DNA of 64,000 nucleotides, from contig NZ_CP048914.1 in NCBI RefSeq assembly GCF_014023125.1, forward strand, positions 558,001-622,000, in the 5' to 3' direction. Under the pieces are notes generated by a model. It was not told the DNA's origin, did no database searches, and saw only the letters and a program-made list of their open reading frames with translations. Position 1 is the first letter of the stretch, and each line of letters opens with the position of its first letter. Both the position numbers and the translations under genes were made by a program. Origin of the DNA: Candidatus Xianfuyuplasma coldseepsis. GTDB lineage: Bacteria > Bacillota_I > Bacilli_A > Izemoplasmatales > Izemoplasmataceae. Below are positions 51,703 to 60,389 of the stretch, piece after piece.

Positions 51703-52208
51703 TATTCGTCGGATAATATGGCATAGAATAACTCATCCCACCACTCATTGTCTTTGACATAGATACATTGTCTAAAGGTTCCTTCAAGACGCATCCCTAA
51801 TTTCTCACATAAGCGCTTAGATGGGATGTTTTCCGGTTGACATGTGGCGATGATTCGATGCAGTTTAAGGGTATCAAAACCGTATTTCAGCACGGCTTTT
51901 GTTGCTTCAGACATGTAACCTTGATTGGTGAAGTCTTTGTTCATGATCCAACCCATTTCATATGTTCGTTTCATGAACCACGGATGGAAACTAATCTTCC
52001 CAATAACTTTATTGGTCTCTTTTAAGACAATGGAATAATGTTCTACTTTTTGTTCGTTCTTCATCAAAATTCCTTCAACTTGTTCTTGAACATAGGTTCC
52101 TTCGACGAAGAACTTCATCGTCTCTTCATCGGATAAGATTTTAAGGATATCAGCGGTATCCTTCATGGTTGACGGCACAATGTATAATCGTTTGGTTTCA
52201 ATTGTCAT
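51684..52208 (-). CDS. GNAT acetyltransferase, RimJ/RimL type
   Basis: 174 residues. Starts with ETKRLYIVPSTMKDTADIL and carries the acetyl-CoA-binding stretch NQGYMSEATKAVLKYGFDTLKLHRIIATCQPENIPSKRLCEKLGM, characteristic of RimJ/RimL-like protein N-acetyltransferases. Substrate unknown. The ATG overlaps the xerC stop by four bases, indicating coupling. Confidence 0.9.
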   Translation of the reverse strand: MTIETKRLYIVPSTMKDTADILKILSDEETMKFFVEGTYVQEQVEGILMKNEQKVEHYSIVLKETNKVIGKISFHPWFMKRTYEMGWIMNKDFTNQGYMSEATKAVLKYGFDTLKLHRIIATCQPENIPSKRLCEKLGMRLEGTFRQCIYVKDNEWWDELFYAILSDEYKKEMR

Positions 52209-53104
52209 TTTCGTTTTGCTCGAGGATGGGCCTTCATATACGATTCTTTTAAGGTCTCCTTGGACACTTTCGTATAGATTTGGGTACTGGATAAATGCTC
52301 ATGACCGAGTAATTCCTGGACACTGCGGAGATCCGCCCCATTGTTTAATAAATGAGTTGCGAAGGTATGGCGTAAGGTGTGTGGCGAAAGATTAAGGTTC
52401 TCACCGGATTCTAGTAATATCTTGTGAATAATCATCCGAACCCCTCTAGGGGTAATTGGTTTACCACGATGATTGAGAATCAGATACGGATTATGTTCTT
52501 TCTTAAGTAGGTCTTTACGCGTAGTTAATACATAGTCAGTGAGTTGATCAATCAAACGTTTGTGCAGTGGTACAAGACGATCTTTTGATCCTTTTCCATG
52601 GAGTAACACTACATCTTGGAAGTAATCAATGTCACTTAATTTGACATCACACAACTCCTGAACTCGACATCCGGTACCATATAGAAACTCTAAGATGAGG
52701 TAGTTACGTCTTCCTAAAACAGTGGATGTATCAATGGATTGGAACAGTGCTTCGATTTCGTCGGGATAGATAAATCGTGGTAGTTTTTTGCCTGCTTTGG
52801 GTAACTCAATATCCATAAATGGGTTTTCATTTATCCATTCTTCACCTTGTAGAAATTGATACAGCGTTCGTAAACTCGATATTTTTCGAGCGATGGATTT
52901 GGGTTGATAGTGTTCGTGGAGAGTTGCCGTGTAAAAACGAGCAATTCGGGGCGAGACATGCTCCAAATCACCAAAGTTCTCATTTTTTAGAAACTGCAGT
53001 AAGTGATCAATATCCGTGAGATAGGATGTTAACGTATGCGTACTGTAGTTTCGTTCTCCTTCTAAATAATCAGTGAAGGATTCAATAATGGTTTGATTGT
53101 CCAC
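52205..53104 (-). CDS. xerC: site-specific tyrosine recombinase XerC
   Basis: 299 residues. The N-terminal SAM-like domain (ESFTDYLEGERNYSTHTLTSY) and catalytic domain contain R (GTGCRVQEL), K (GKGSKDRLVPL), H-x-x-R (LSPHTLRHTFATHLL), H (LGHEHLSSTQ) and the Tyr nucleophile (IYTKVS). Resolves chromosome dimers at dif with a partner. Located after trmFO, as in Bacilli. GTG at 53104 chosen: TAGGTGA stands four bases before it, while the TTG at 53140 has none and would overlap the upstream gene. Confidence 0.93.
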   Translation of the reverse strand: MDNQTIIESFTDYLEGERNYSTHTLTSYLTDIDHLLQFLKNENFGDLEHVSPRIARFYTATLHEHYQPKSIARKISSLRTLYQFLQGEEWINENPFMDIELPKAGKKLPRFIYPDEIEALFQSIDTSTVLGRRNYLILEFLYGTGCRVQELCDVKLSDIDYFQDVVLLHGKGSKDRLVPLHKRLIDQLTDYVLTTRKDLLKKEHNPYLILNHRGKPITPRGVRMIIHKILLESGENLNLSPHTLRHTFATHLLNNGADLRSVQELLGHEHLSSTQIYTKVSKETLKESYMKAHPRAKRK

Positions 53105-53112
53105 AAAATCAC

Positions 53113-53457
53113 CTACAGATTCACCATGAAGGTGAAACAACTATATGTATCATCTAACCGACAAAGCATGGGTGCTTTACGTTTTAAAAATGGTGCACGT
53201 CTAGCAAATGCGGCAATGTGGTCTCGATGAAACGATTTTTGTCCACGTCTATAAATATAGAAAATTCGATTATCTTTATGTGTTTGATTATTGCGTATCA
53301 TATTGGTGTATCGATTGAGTTCTTCAAACGAATGAAGAAAGACAAAGAAGACTTGGGGATTGTCCGATTGCGTTAATGGCACATGAAAATCTTCTGGCAT
53401 ATTGTAGCCATTATATGTCGTAAATTTGTCTAATTTCAACTTTTGAAGTTCCATCAT
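53113..53457 (-). CDS. uncharacterised 114-residue protein between trmFO and xerC
   Basis: Soluble protein rich in Phe, Arg, His and Asn, without a recognised domain. The ATG overlaps the trmFO stop by one base and GGAGG lies four bases before it, so it is almost surely translated as part of the trmFO-xerC operon. The C-terminal half (RDHIAAFARRAPFLKRKAPMLC) is basic and may bind nucleic acid, a guess. Confidence 0.7.
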   Translation of the reverse strand: MMELQKLKLDKFTTYNGYNMPEDFHVPLTQSDNPQVFFVFLHSFEELNRYTNMIRNNQTHKDNRIFYIYRRGQKSFHRDHIAAFARRAPFLKRKAPMLCRLDDTYSCFTFMVNL

Positions 53458-54758
53458 TATTCCTCCAATTGTCGGATCAGGTTGTTCATGATTTCTAATG
53501 AGCGCTCTTTATATAGGGTTTTTCGTTCTTTCTTCTTGTGTTTAAAGTCGAGTGGGGCTAAGATCCCAAAATTGGCATTCATCGGTTGGAAACTGGATAT
53601 ACTTGCATGGGATATATAGTAGGATTCACTACCGATAATCGTTTGTTCAGGAAAGATTATCTCAGGCTTTCCATCCAATTGGCGTGCCAATGCGATTCCA
53701 GCAAGCAGTCCGCTTCCCGCGCTCTCAACATATCCTTCAACTCCAGTTATCTGTCCAGCGAAGTACATATTTGGATTATCCCGTAATTGATAGTTTCTCG
53801 TTAATAGTTTTGGACTATTAATGAAGGTATTACGATGCATTACTCCATAGCGTACAATCGATGCGTTTTCTAATCCGGGAATCATCCGGATTATACGTTT
53901 TTGTTCACCAAAGGTAAGGTGGGTTTGAAAGCCAACAATATTGTACAATGTACCAGCCATATTATCCTGACGAAGTTGGACAACGGCGTAGGGTCTTGTT
54001 CCATCGGGTTGTTCCAAACCAACGGGTTTCATTGGACCAAATAGTAGTGTTTGACGTCCTCTTCTTGCCATTTCTTCAAAAGGCATGCACCCTTCAAATA
54101 CTTTGAGTTCAAAGTCTTTTAAGGTTACGGCATTGGCTGTAATTAATTCATCATACCATGCATCAAACTCGTCTTTTGTCATCGGACAATTAATGTAAGC
54201 CGCCTCACCTTTATCATAACGGCTCTTTTTATACGCCTTGGACATATCAATCGATTCGAACTCAATAATTGGTGCAGCGGCATCGAAGAAGTATAGATAG
54301 TCTTCATGAATTAACGCTTTAATTGCGCGACTTAATGCGTCACTGGTTAAGGGACCCGTTGCGATAATAACAGGACCATCTGGTATCGTCTTGAGTTCTT
54401 CTTCAATGACGGTAATATTGGGATGTTGTCGTATTTGATTAGTGATCTTTTGACTAAAGATATCACGGTCTACTGCGAGAGCACCTCCAGCAGGTACTTG
54501 AGATTCATCTGCTGTACGAATGATAATCGAATCCAACATCCGCATTTCTTCTTTTAATAATCCCACAGCGTTTTCCAAACTATTGGAACGCATACTGTTG
54601 GAACAAACCAACTCCGCAAAATCGCCGGTTTTATGAGCAGGGGTTAAGGTTGTTGGTCGCATTTCATATAAATGTACATTAAAACCGCGTTTTGCAAGTT
54701 GATAACTTGCTTCTGAGCCAGCTAGTCCAGCTCCAATTACGGTTACTGTTTGTTTCAT
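53457..54758 (-). CDS. trmFO: folate-dependent tRNA (m5U54) methyltransferase TrmFO
   Basis: 433 residues. FAD-binding GxGxxG at the start ([19 protein letters not shown]), the hallmark [25 protein letters not shown] and [22 protein letters not shown] near the C-terminus. Uses methylene-tetrahydrofolate to methylate U54 in tRNA. In Bacilli trmFO usually follows topA; here topA is absent and a lipoprotein gene precedes it. Confidence 0.96.
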   Translation of the reverse strand: MKQTVTVIGAGLAGSEASYQLAKRGFNVHLYEMRPTTLTPAHKTGDFAELVCSNSMRSNSLENAVGLLKEEMRMLDSIIIRTADESQVPAGGALAVDRDIFSQKITNQIRQHPNITVIEEELKTIPDGPVIIATGPLTSDALSRAIKALIHEDYLYFFDAAAPIIEFESIDMSKAYKKSRYDKGEAAYINCPMTKDEFDAWYDELITANAVTLKDFELKVFEGCMPFEEMARRGRQTLLFGPMKPVGLEQPDGTRPYAVVQLRQDNMAGTLYNIVGFQTHLTFGEQKRIIRMIPGLENASIVRYGVMHRNTFINSPKLLTRNYQLRDNPNMYFAGQITGVEGYVESAGSGLLAGIALARQLDGKPEIIFPEQTIIGSESYYISHASISSFQPMNANFGILAPLDFKHKKKERKTLYKERSLEIMNNLIRQLEE

Positions 54759-54786
54759 AATATCACCACTTCTATTATAGCATATG

Positions 54787-54813
54787 AAAACAAAACCACA
54801 CTGTGGTTTTGTT
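54787..54813 (-). terminator. intrinsic terminator after the thioredoxin-like lipoprotein
   Basis: ACAAAACCACA/TGTGGTTTTGT stem with a T-rich tail on the minus strand. Confidence 0.85.
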
Positions 54814-55913
54814 CACTGATAGGTTGAAAAATCAATAATACCTTGACGATAATCATCAATGAAGTTGGGAACTTGTACAGAACCTATATAGGACTCTACG
54901 ACTTCTCCATTGTATATAACATATAAGCTTGGCGTCCCCATAAAGTCATCAATCTTGACGAGTCCAACCGCACTAGAGGTATTAATTAGATAGTACGGAA
55001 CCGTATCTAAATAGTATAAGAATGACAACATCTTTGTCTTAATCGAGTTGCAGTGAGAACAATAAGGACTGTAATAATATTCAAGATGTAGATCATCGGT
55101 AATCGTTAATGTATCACCAAAATTTGTCAGATGATGGTCGATGAAATCGTCATAATCAAGGGTGTTCAATGATGTATAGATATCGCCATCGCCAACAATA
55201 TTCATATACTGCGTGATCTCATCACTGCCTAAATAGTATTCTTCTGCATATACACCGTAGGACATGAGGAGAATCATTGGATTTCCCATGGAGATAGTAT
55301 CCAACTCATCAGGGATGGTCTCTATAGTTGTATGATCGATTAAATAGATATCTTCGATACTTTTGGTGAAGGCAAACTTTAAGAATGCTTCTTGCAAGGA
55401 CATAGCTTGCTCATCACTAGGATCATAAACATAAAGAAGATAATCACTATTATTAATAGTTAGTGCGTCATTTATGTTTGATAGATGCTGATTGTCAAAT
55501 GCATCATAGGTCCATTCCTTTGATGAGTACGATGAGATAAAGGTCGTAATCTCATCACTACCGGTATAGGTTTCAAGCGGTTCATGGTGTGATACAACAT
55601 ATACAATCGGTTCATCAACATAGGCACCAAAATCAGATGTCACATTCGGATTAGCAGACGCATCAACCATGTATAGTGGTAAGTCATTATACGATTCTAT
55701 AAATGTTAGGACGTCGTTTTTGATCGTATTTGATGCGTCATCGGTGGAGTCATAGTAATATAAAATATAGCGATTATTACTCAGGGTTTCGGCTTGAAAG
55801 TAGGTTGCAATGATGTTGTCCTCAAAGTCAGAATAATCAAGTTCTTCTTGTTTACATGAACTAAGTAGAACAATTGCTATGGCAGATGATACGAAAATCA
55901 ATAAACGTTTCAT
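54813..55913 (-). CDS. lipoprotein with three thioredoxin-like domains, only the last with CxxC
   Basis: 366 residues with a lipoprotein signal (MKRLLIFVSSAIAIVLLSSC). Three successive units of about 105-115 residues share the pattern YLLYxYDPSxExxxxx...IYLIDxxxxE...GNPxILLMSxGxxxxxYxGSDEITxYI. Only the third keeps a redox motif (YSPYCSHCNSIKTKM, CSHC); the first two have acidic or polar residues there (DSTDDASN, DPSDEQAM). Probably an extracytoplasmic thiol-disulfide protein, or one that binds partners through the inactive domains. The start overlaps the upstream GH13 stop by four bases. Confidence 0.82.
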   Translation of the reverse strand: MKRLLIFVSSAIAIVLLSSCKQEELDYSDFEDNIIATYFQAETLSNNRYILYYYDSTDDASNTIKNDVLTFIESYNDLPLYMVDASANPNVTSDFGAYVDEPIVYVVSHHEPLETYTGSDEITTFISSYSSKEWTYDAFDNQHLSNINDALTINNSDYLLYVYDPSDEQAMSLQEAFLKFAFTKSIEDIYLIDHTTIETIPDELDTISMGNPMILLMSYGVYAEEYYLGSDEITQYMNIVGDGDIYTSLNTLDYDDFIDHHLTNFGDTLTITDDLHLEYYYSPYCSHCNSIKTKMLSFLYYLDTVPYYLINTSSAVGLVKIDDFMGTPSLYVIYNGEVVESYIGSVQVPNFIDDYRQGIIDFSTYQ

Positions 55914-57202
55914 TTAATCTTAAAGATTCGTGGTTTCTTTGTGAGAGTAAGTTGTTTATTTGATACAATAATTGAATCATCTGCTAATAGATTTTGATAG
56001 GTACCATCGGCAATATTCAAAGAAATATCTCCTGTTTCATTTCCAACGTTAAAGATTCCTACAATGGTCTCTTGTTGATGTTTGTAAGACATAACAATAA
56101 CATCTTTGGATTGGGGATATATGCGCAACGCACCGTAAGCTACTGCATCCATTTTCTTAATGGGCACTAACGCTTTCACCAGATCACTAATATTGCGTCC
56201 ACTCCAATTGACATCTTCCTTTTCAAACAAAGAAGGCTTGTGATCGTCACTACATTCTTCTCCAGCGTACATCATGACACTTCCACGAGCAAAGAACACA
56301 AACGCTGTCCAGTTGTCTATTTTAACCGAGTCTTCTTTCACATACATGGCGAAACGACCGAAATCGTGGTTCTCTAGATTCCGCATTTTAATATAGTTTT
56401 GAGGGTAGATTTCATCTTGTCGTAATAATTCTTCTAGATAACGATTCAGTGTACCTTCACCATTTAAGTATGCTTCAAAGAATGGTTGGATGTCATAATC
56501 ATAAGCCATATCAAACGCTTGATAGATTTCAGATTCACTAAGTACTTGGAAGCCTCTACTTCGCATATGACGACAATATCCCCCATGAACACTTTCACTT
56601 AATAAAACAATGTTTGGATTTTTAGCTCGAACCTCTAGCTCCATTTGTTGTAAGAAATCCATTGGTAAGAAACTACCTACATCAAAGCGGAATCCATCAA
56701 CACCTTGATCGATCCAAAATAGAAGTGTATCAATCAATTCGCGCACTAGCGCTTCTCCCCCAGCTTGGTAATCAAAATCCTGGACATCGGACCATCCTGG
56801 TTCTTTACTGGTGAGTTGCCCTTTTTCATCATGCATAAACCACTCCGGGTGTTGTTCGAGTAACACGGAATCGTGTGATGTATGATTGTATACCACATCA
56901 ATCATAACCGTCATCCCACGCTGATGAATTTCATTAACTGTCGTTTTAAAATCTTCTAGGGTACCATATTCCGGATTAATTTTACGATAGTCTTGAATGC
57001 TATATGGACACCCTAATGGACCTTTTTTTCGTTTTTGTCCAATCGGATGAATCGGCATGAAATAAACCATATCCACACCTAAATCTTGAATGCGATCAAG
57101 GTCTTTGTTAAATGCTTTAAATGTTCCTTCTTGTGTGTGACTTCGCACATAAACTTGATAGATAAATAGTTTTCGGTTTTCTATGTTTGTATGTATGCTC
57201 AT
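55910..57202 (-). CDS. GH13 alpha-amylase-family glycosidase
   Basis: 430 residues, cytoplasmic (no signal). The four conserved GH13 regions are present: DVVYNH, GFRFDVGSFL with the Asp nucleophile, LLSESVHGG with the Glu acid/base and RNLENHDFGR with the transition-state Asp. The TIM barrel starts at YQVYVRSHTQEGTF. Hydrolyses or rearranges alpha-glucans or maltodextrins; the exact specificity is not evident. The ATG at 57202 follows GGAGGAGATAG. Divergent from a LacI-family regulator, its likely controller. Confidence 0.9.
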   Translation of the reverse strand: MSIHTNIENRKLFIYQVYVRSHTQEGTFKAFNKDLDRIQDLGVDMVYFMPIHPIGQKRKKGPLGCPYSIQDYRKINPEYGTLEDFKTTVNEIHQRGMTVMIDVVYNHTSHDSVLLEQHPEWFMHDEKGQLTSKEPGWSDVQDFDYQAGGEALVRELIDTLLFWIDQGVDGFRFDVGSFLPMDFLQQMELEVRAKNPNIVLLSESVHGGYCRHMRSRGFQVLSESEIYQAFDMAYDYDIQPFFEAYLNGEGTLNRYLEELLRQDEIYPQNYIKMRNLENHDFGRFAMYVKEDSVKIDNWTAFVFFARGSVMMYAGEECSDDHKPSLFEKEDVNWSGRNISDLVKALVPIKKMDAVAYGALRIYPQSKDVIVMSYKHQQETIVGIFNVGNETGDISLNIADGTYQNLLADDSIIVSNKQLTLTKKPRIFKIK

Positions 57203-57245
57203 AGCTATCTCCTCCAATCACTGGTATTATACCATCTCTAATTCA

Positions 57246-57274
57246 TTTACAAAAGACTTATAGTATAATATAAT
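57246..57274 (+). promoter_or_regulatory. promoter of the LacI-family gene
   Basis: TTTACA (57246-57251), 17-bp spacer, perfect TATAAT (57269-57274). On the other strand ATTATA inside the small dyad GGTAT-T-ATACC (about 57222-57232) is the -10 candidate for the GH13 gene, so the 95-bp spacer holds two divergent promoters. Confidence 0.65.
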
Positions 57275-57296
57275 GACTTTAGTTAGGAGTGATGTT

Positions 57297-58271
57297 ATGC
57301 CAACTATTAAAGACGTCGCCAAACGAGCAAATGTTAGTGTTGCAACGGTTTCTAGAGTTATCAATAATACTGGATATGTCAACATCGAAACCAGACATTT
57401 AGTCGAGAAAGCGATTGAAGAACTAGGTTATGTTCCCAATGAGCTGGCTCGTTCTTTATTTCGGAAAAAATCAAAGATTATCGGACTTATCGTCCCCCAT
57501 ATCTCGACCTATTTTTTCGGTGAGCTTATTGAAGCTATCGAAGATGCTGTCACCCAAGAGGGTTATAAACTAATGATCTTCAACTCCAAAGATGATGCGG
57601 AGTTGGAAAAAAAGTATCTTAATGTCTTGAATCAGTATAACATTGACGGATTGATCCTAACAGCAAACACTCGAAGTGCTAAATCCTATCTGAAACTAAA
57701 CATTCCAATTTTAACAATTGATCACATCATCGACAGTACCGTACCTTCCATCACAAGTGATAATGTTCGAGGTGGAGAACTTGCAGCAAGAAAGTTAATC
57801 GAGAATGGAGCGAAAAAAATCATACACTTCCGTGGACCAAGCGATCTGATTACAGTGGTAGACCGGGCAAGGGGGTTTTATCAAGTTGTTGATGAACACA
57901 ATATTGAAGCGTACAGTTTTGATTTAGACTTCAAAAATCCCGATATCAATGATATCGAAATGTTCATTAAAAAGCACCCAGACGTAGACGGAATTTTCTG
58001 TTCAAGTGATATCATCGCATTATACGCTATAAGTGCTCTTAAAAAACTCGGTTATAACATTCCAGAAGACGTACAAGTAATTGGATTTGATAATATTGAA
58101 CTCTCGGGAGTACTTGTACCAAAACTCACAACCATAGCACAACCAATTGATGATTTCGGAAAAGTATCTATGAAAATCATTAAAACACTCCTTCAAAAGA
58201 AAGAACTTGAGGAAGTACATCAAGTATTACCCGTAAATCTAATTGAACGTGATACAACTAAAAAGGCCTAA
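57297..58271 (+). CDS. LacI/GalR-family transcriptional regulator
   Basis: 324 residues. Begins MPTIKDVAKRANVSVATVSR, the canonical LacI helix-turn-helix, followed by the hinge ELGYVPNELARSLF and a periplasmic-binding-like sugar-sensing domain (IGLIVPHISTYFFGELIEAI; DGIFCSSDIIALYAI; VQVIGFDNIELS). AGGAGTGAT lies before the ATG at 57297. Divergent from the GH13 enzyme, so a maltodextrin-type sensor is plausible. Could also be the local CcpA-like protein; HPr-contact residues cannot be judged by eye. Confidence 0.92.
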   Translation: MPTIKDVAKRANVSVATVSRVINNTGYVNIETRHLVEKAIEELGYVPNELARSLFRKKSKIIGLIVPHISTYFFGELIEAIEDAVTQEGYKLMIFNSKDDAELEKKYLNVLNQYNIDGLILTANTRSAKSYLKLNIPILTIDHIIDSTVPSITSDNVRGGELAARKLIENGAKKIIHFRGPSDLITVVDRARGFYQVVDEHNIEAYSFDLDFKNPDINDIEMFIKKHPDVDGIFCSSDIIALYAISALKKLGYNIPEDVQVIGFDNIELSGVLVPKLTTIAQPIDDFGKVSMKIIKTLLQKKELEEVHQVLPVNLIERDTTKKA

Positions 58272-58287
58272 AATAGGCCTTTTTTAT
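58259..58287. terminator. bidirectional terminator
   Basis: AAAAAGGCCTA, short A loop, TAGGCCTTTTTT; overlaps both convergent gene ends. Confidence 0.88.
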
Positions 58288-58802
58288 TCGTTTAGAAAAC
58301 GATCGCGACTAAGTACCATATAGCAAGTTTTCAGACCTGACACTTTATCAATGGCAGTATTAACGATTTGAAATCCCACTTTGGAATACACATGTATAGC
58401 CCGTTCATTTCGAACTTCAGGATCGATACATGCATATTTAACAGATGGATCACTAAATATATATTCGTGTAAAAACTGAAGTAGTAACTTTTGTCCATAA
58501 CCGAATCCAATTTGATCAATTTCACCAACAAATAAATCAATACCTTTTGCCAAGTGGTCAATGTTGAACATGGATGTATCATCTAGGTAATATGATTGTA
58601 TCAAACCGATGGGTTTTTGATCAAAAAGGATCAATAATGTCAAAATTCTATCATTTTCTATACGTTTAGTATACTTTTCGTATAGTTCTTTATCACTTTT
58701 TTCCTTTGCTGAATACCAAAATTCACTCACATGTGGCTGTCTAATCCAAAAAATAATTTGATTTATATCTTTTTCTGAAATTTTACGAAAGGAGATATTC
58801 AT
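58284..58802 (-). CDS. GNAT acetyltransferase resembling AAC(6')
   Basis: 172 residues. RQPHVSEFWY near the N-terminus and the acetyl-CoA site GIDLFVGEIDQIGFGYGQKLLLQFLHEYIF plus PEVRNERAIHVYSKVGFQ match the Acetyltransf_8/aminoglycoside 6'-N-acetyltransferase branch. It could modify aminoglycosides or a siderophore or polyamine. The ATG overlaps the tetR stop by four bases, so it is in one operon with that regulator. Confidence 0.82.
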   Translation of the reverse strand: MNISFRKISEKDINQIIFWIRQPHVSEFWYSAKEKSDKELYEKYTKRIENDRILTLLILFDQKPIGLIQSYYLDDTSMFNIDHLAKGIDLFVGEIDQIGFGYGQKLLLQFLHEYIFSDPSVKYACIDPEVRNERAIHVYSKVGFQIVNTAIDKVSGLKTCYMVLSRDRFLNE

Positions 58803-59383
58803 GATTCTTCTCCAAATAACATTCTGTATAATTTTGTAATTCTACCACGTCGTTGTCGAATAATTGAATTCGCCTTTGTATAGACGTTTTTCTCTAATAG
58901 ATATTGCTTAATCTGTGAAATAAATGCGTCAATTAATGTAAAAGTATCAACAATGTTTAAATTCGTTGACCGATTGTGTTTAATATTGTCATAAAACTTA
59001 TTCTTTATCAATGTATCTAAGTCATCTAATTGTTTTTGCAAGGGATCATCTAGATAACTATAATCCTTGTATGCTCGTGATAAAATTCCTTCATATAGAC
59101 TAATTGCATCAAGGAAATTTCGCACAAAATTATCCGTTGATTGATTAGCGTTGCACTGCTCTATTAGGTCCTTTTCAAAGTTATCTACATTGCTATACAG
59201 TATCGTGTTAAGTAAATTGATTTTTGTTTTGAAGTGTAAGAATATAGTTCCTTGCGACACATCACTATTCTTAGAGATATCCTTAGTAGATATCCCAACA
59301 AAGCCATTTTCTTGCACTAACTGTGTTGTTTTGTCAATAATTCTTTCTCTTGTTTGCTCTTTTTGTTCTAATCTAACACCCAT
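58799..59383 (-). CDS. TetR/AcrR-family transcriptional regulator
   Basis: 194 residues. The N-terminal HTH (RERIIDKTTQLVQENGFVGISTKDISKNSDVSQGTIFLHFKTKINLL) is typical; the rest is a helical ligand domain. AGGTGG precedes the ATG at 59383; an upstream in-frame start at 59416 has no binding site and would include the promoter's -10. Likely autoregulated through the inverted repeat over its -35 and co-transcribed with the acetyltransferase. Confidence 0.9.
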   Translation of the reverse strand: MGVRLEQKEQTRERIIDKTTQLVQENGFVGISTKDISKNSDVSQGTIFLHFKTKINLLNTILYSNVDNFEKDLIEQCNANQSTDNFVRNFLDAISLYEGILSRAYKDYSYLDDPLQKQLDDLDTLIKNKFYDNIKHNRSTNLNIVDTFTLIDAFISQIKQYLLEKNVYTKANSIIRQRRGRITKLYRMLFGEES

Positions 59384-59414
59384 ATATGACCACCTACTCA
59401 CTGATTTCATACTC

Positions 59415-59457
59415 ATTATAATTCAGTTTTTTCCACATGTCAACGTCTGATATGGAA
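59415..59457 (-). promoter_or_regulatory. consensus promoter of tetR with overlapping inverted repeat
   Basis: Minus strand TTGACA (59438-59443), 17-bp spacer, TATAAT (59415-59420): a perfect sigma-A promoter. TTCCACAT...ATATGGAA (59431-59438 with 59450-59457, one mismatch) brackets the -35 and is a candidate TetR operator. Confidence 0.8.
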
Positions 59458-59536
59458 TATTCATACACGAGAGTGAATCGATACCTTAGGTAATGAATTC
59501 ATTTTATCCAAGGTTGTGGATAAGTTTTGTGGAAAA
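59429..59536. promoter_or_regulatory. cluster of four DnaA-box-like sequences
   Basis: TTTTCCACA (59429-59437), TTATCCAAG (59504-59512), TGTGGATAA (59515-59523, perfect complement of TTATCCACA) and TGTGGAAAA (59528-59536). Three lie within 33 bp with 11- and 13-bp start spacing. No dnaA or dnaN is near, so this is more likely a DnaA-binding cluster than oriC. Confidence 0.55.
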
Positions 59537-59583
59537 CTATTATTGAGATTTTAGAGTAGCCTTTTATGCGAATCAGGGTAAAT

Positions 59584-59614
59584 AAAAAAATCGACGAAAT
59601 TTCGTCGATTTTTT
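59584..59614 (-). terminator. intrinsic terminator after the APH-like gene
   Basis: Perfect palindrome AAAAATCGACGAAA/TTTCGTCGATTTTT. Confidence 0.9.
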
Positions 59615-60389
59615 AGAACAATTCATCGAGAATTATATAATACATAATTTTATCCCATTTTATTGGAATCTTAAATTCTTGTAAGAATTTCATAATGATT
59701 TGATCATTTAGTTTAACACTTAGATTATAAGATAAGCTTCGGGCACAAAGTGCAATATCTTGATATCGATCGGCAACTCCTGCACGTCCTAGATCAATAT
59801 AACCGACAAGTTGATTTTCAGTGAATAATACATTTGGTAAACAAAAATCTCCATGGGTGAATACAAGATCCTCTTCTGGTTGGTTTACTAATAACCATTC
59901 ATATAACTCTTCTACTGATTTAATATTATCATTTTTTAACCACGAGTAATCAATCTCTTCACGGTGTATCTGATTGGTATCGATTAGATGTTTGGCGTAT
60001 ATTAACTTATCCTGAATACGATTTTGTATTGGACAGGATTTTATATCAATAGTCCATAAACGTTTAATCGCTTCAGCAAGATGTTTAATTAGTGCATCAG
60101 GGTTCGATATATATGGTTTTTCAAACGCCATTTTTCCACGTAATTTGGACATTACGATGTAGCTTGTATTGTTCTCAACTAGATAATCAATGAGTGTAGG
60201 TACTGGTACTTTCTCTTGTAAAAATCGTAGGGTTTCGATTTCTCGTTTCGATTCATGGTGATATTGTTCAATTTTAATGATTATATCATCCGATTCAATA
60301 ATCCTAGCACCTGTCATACCAGTCGTATTTTCACTGATAGTCTTCTGGTTAATAAATGGCTGCAATGATATCGGAATGTGTAAATCCAT
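59613..60389 (-). CDS. APH(3')-like aminoglycoside phosphotransferase
   Basis: 258 residues. Kinase signatures: IIIKIEQ (nucleotide-binding Lys), catalytic loop VFTHGDFCLPNVLF (HGDxxxxN) and YIDLGRAGVADRYQDIALCARSL with the metal-binding Asp; the C-terminus IILDELF matches APH(3')-III-type enzymes. Would phosphorylate kanamycin-type aminoglycosides, but chromosomal relatives can have other small-molecule substrates. Its start overlaps the stop of the rRNA methyltransferase gene by one base (TAATG), so it is co-transcribed with a ribosome-modifying enzyme. Confidence 0.88.
   Translation of the reverse strand: MDLHIPISLQPFINQKTISENTTGMTGARIIESDDIIIKIEQYHHESKREIETLRFLQEKVPVPTLIDYLVENNTSYIVMSKLRGKMAFEKPYISNPDALIKHLAEAIKRLWTIDIKSCPIQNRIQDKLIYAKHLIDTNQIHREEIDYSWLKNDNIKSVEELYEWLLVNQPEEDLVFTHGDFCLPNVLFTENQLVGYIDLGRAGVADRYQDIALCARSLSYNLSVKLNDQIIMKFLQEFKIPIKWDKIMYYIILDELF

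Noticed and set aside
52205-53104. XerC as the integrase of the rlmH island
   Set aside because: It lies 14 kb away in the conserved trmFO-xerC context and tyrosine Xer recombinases act at dif, not at the rlmH end; SCC integration uses serine recombinases.
59504-59536. Chromosomal origin oriC
   Set aside because: No dnaA, dnaN, rpmH or gyrase genes nearby; kept only as a DnaA-box cluster.
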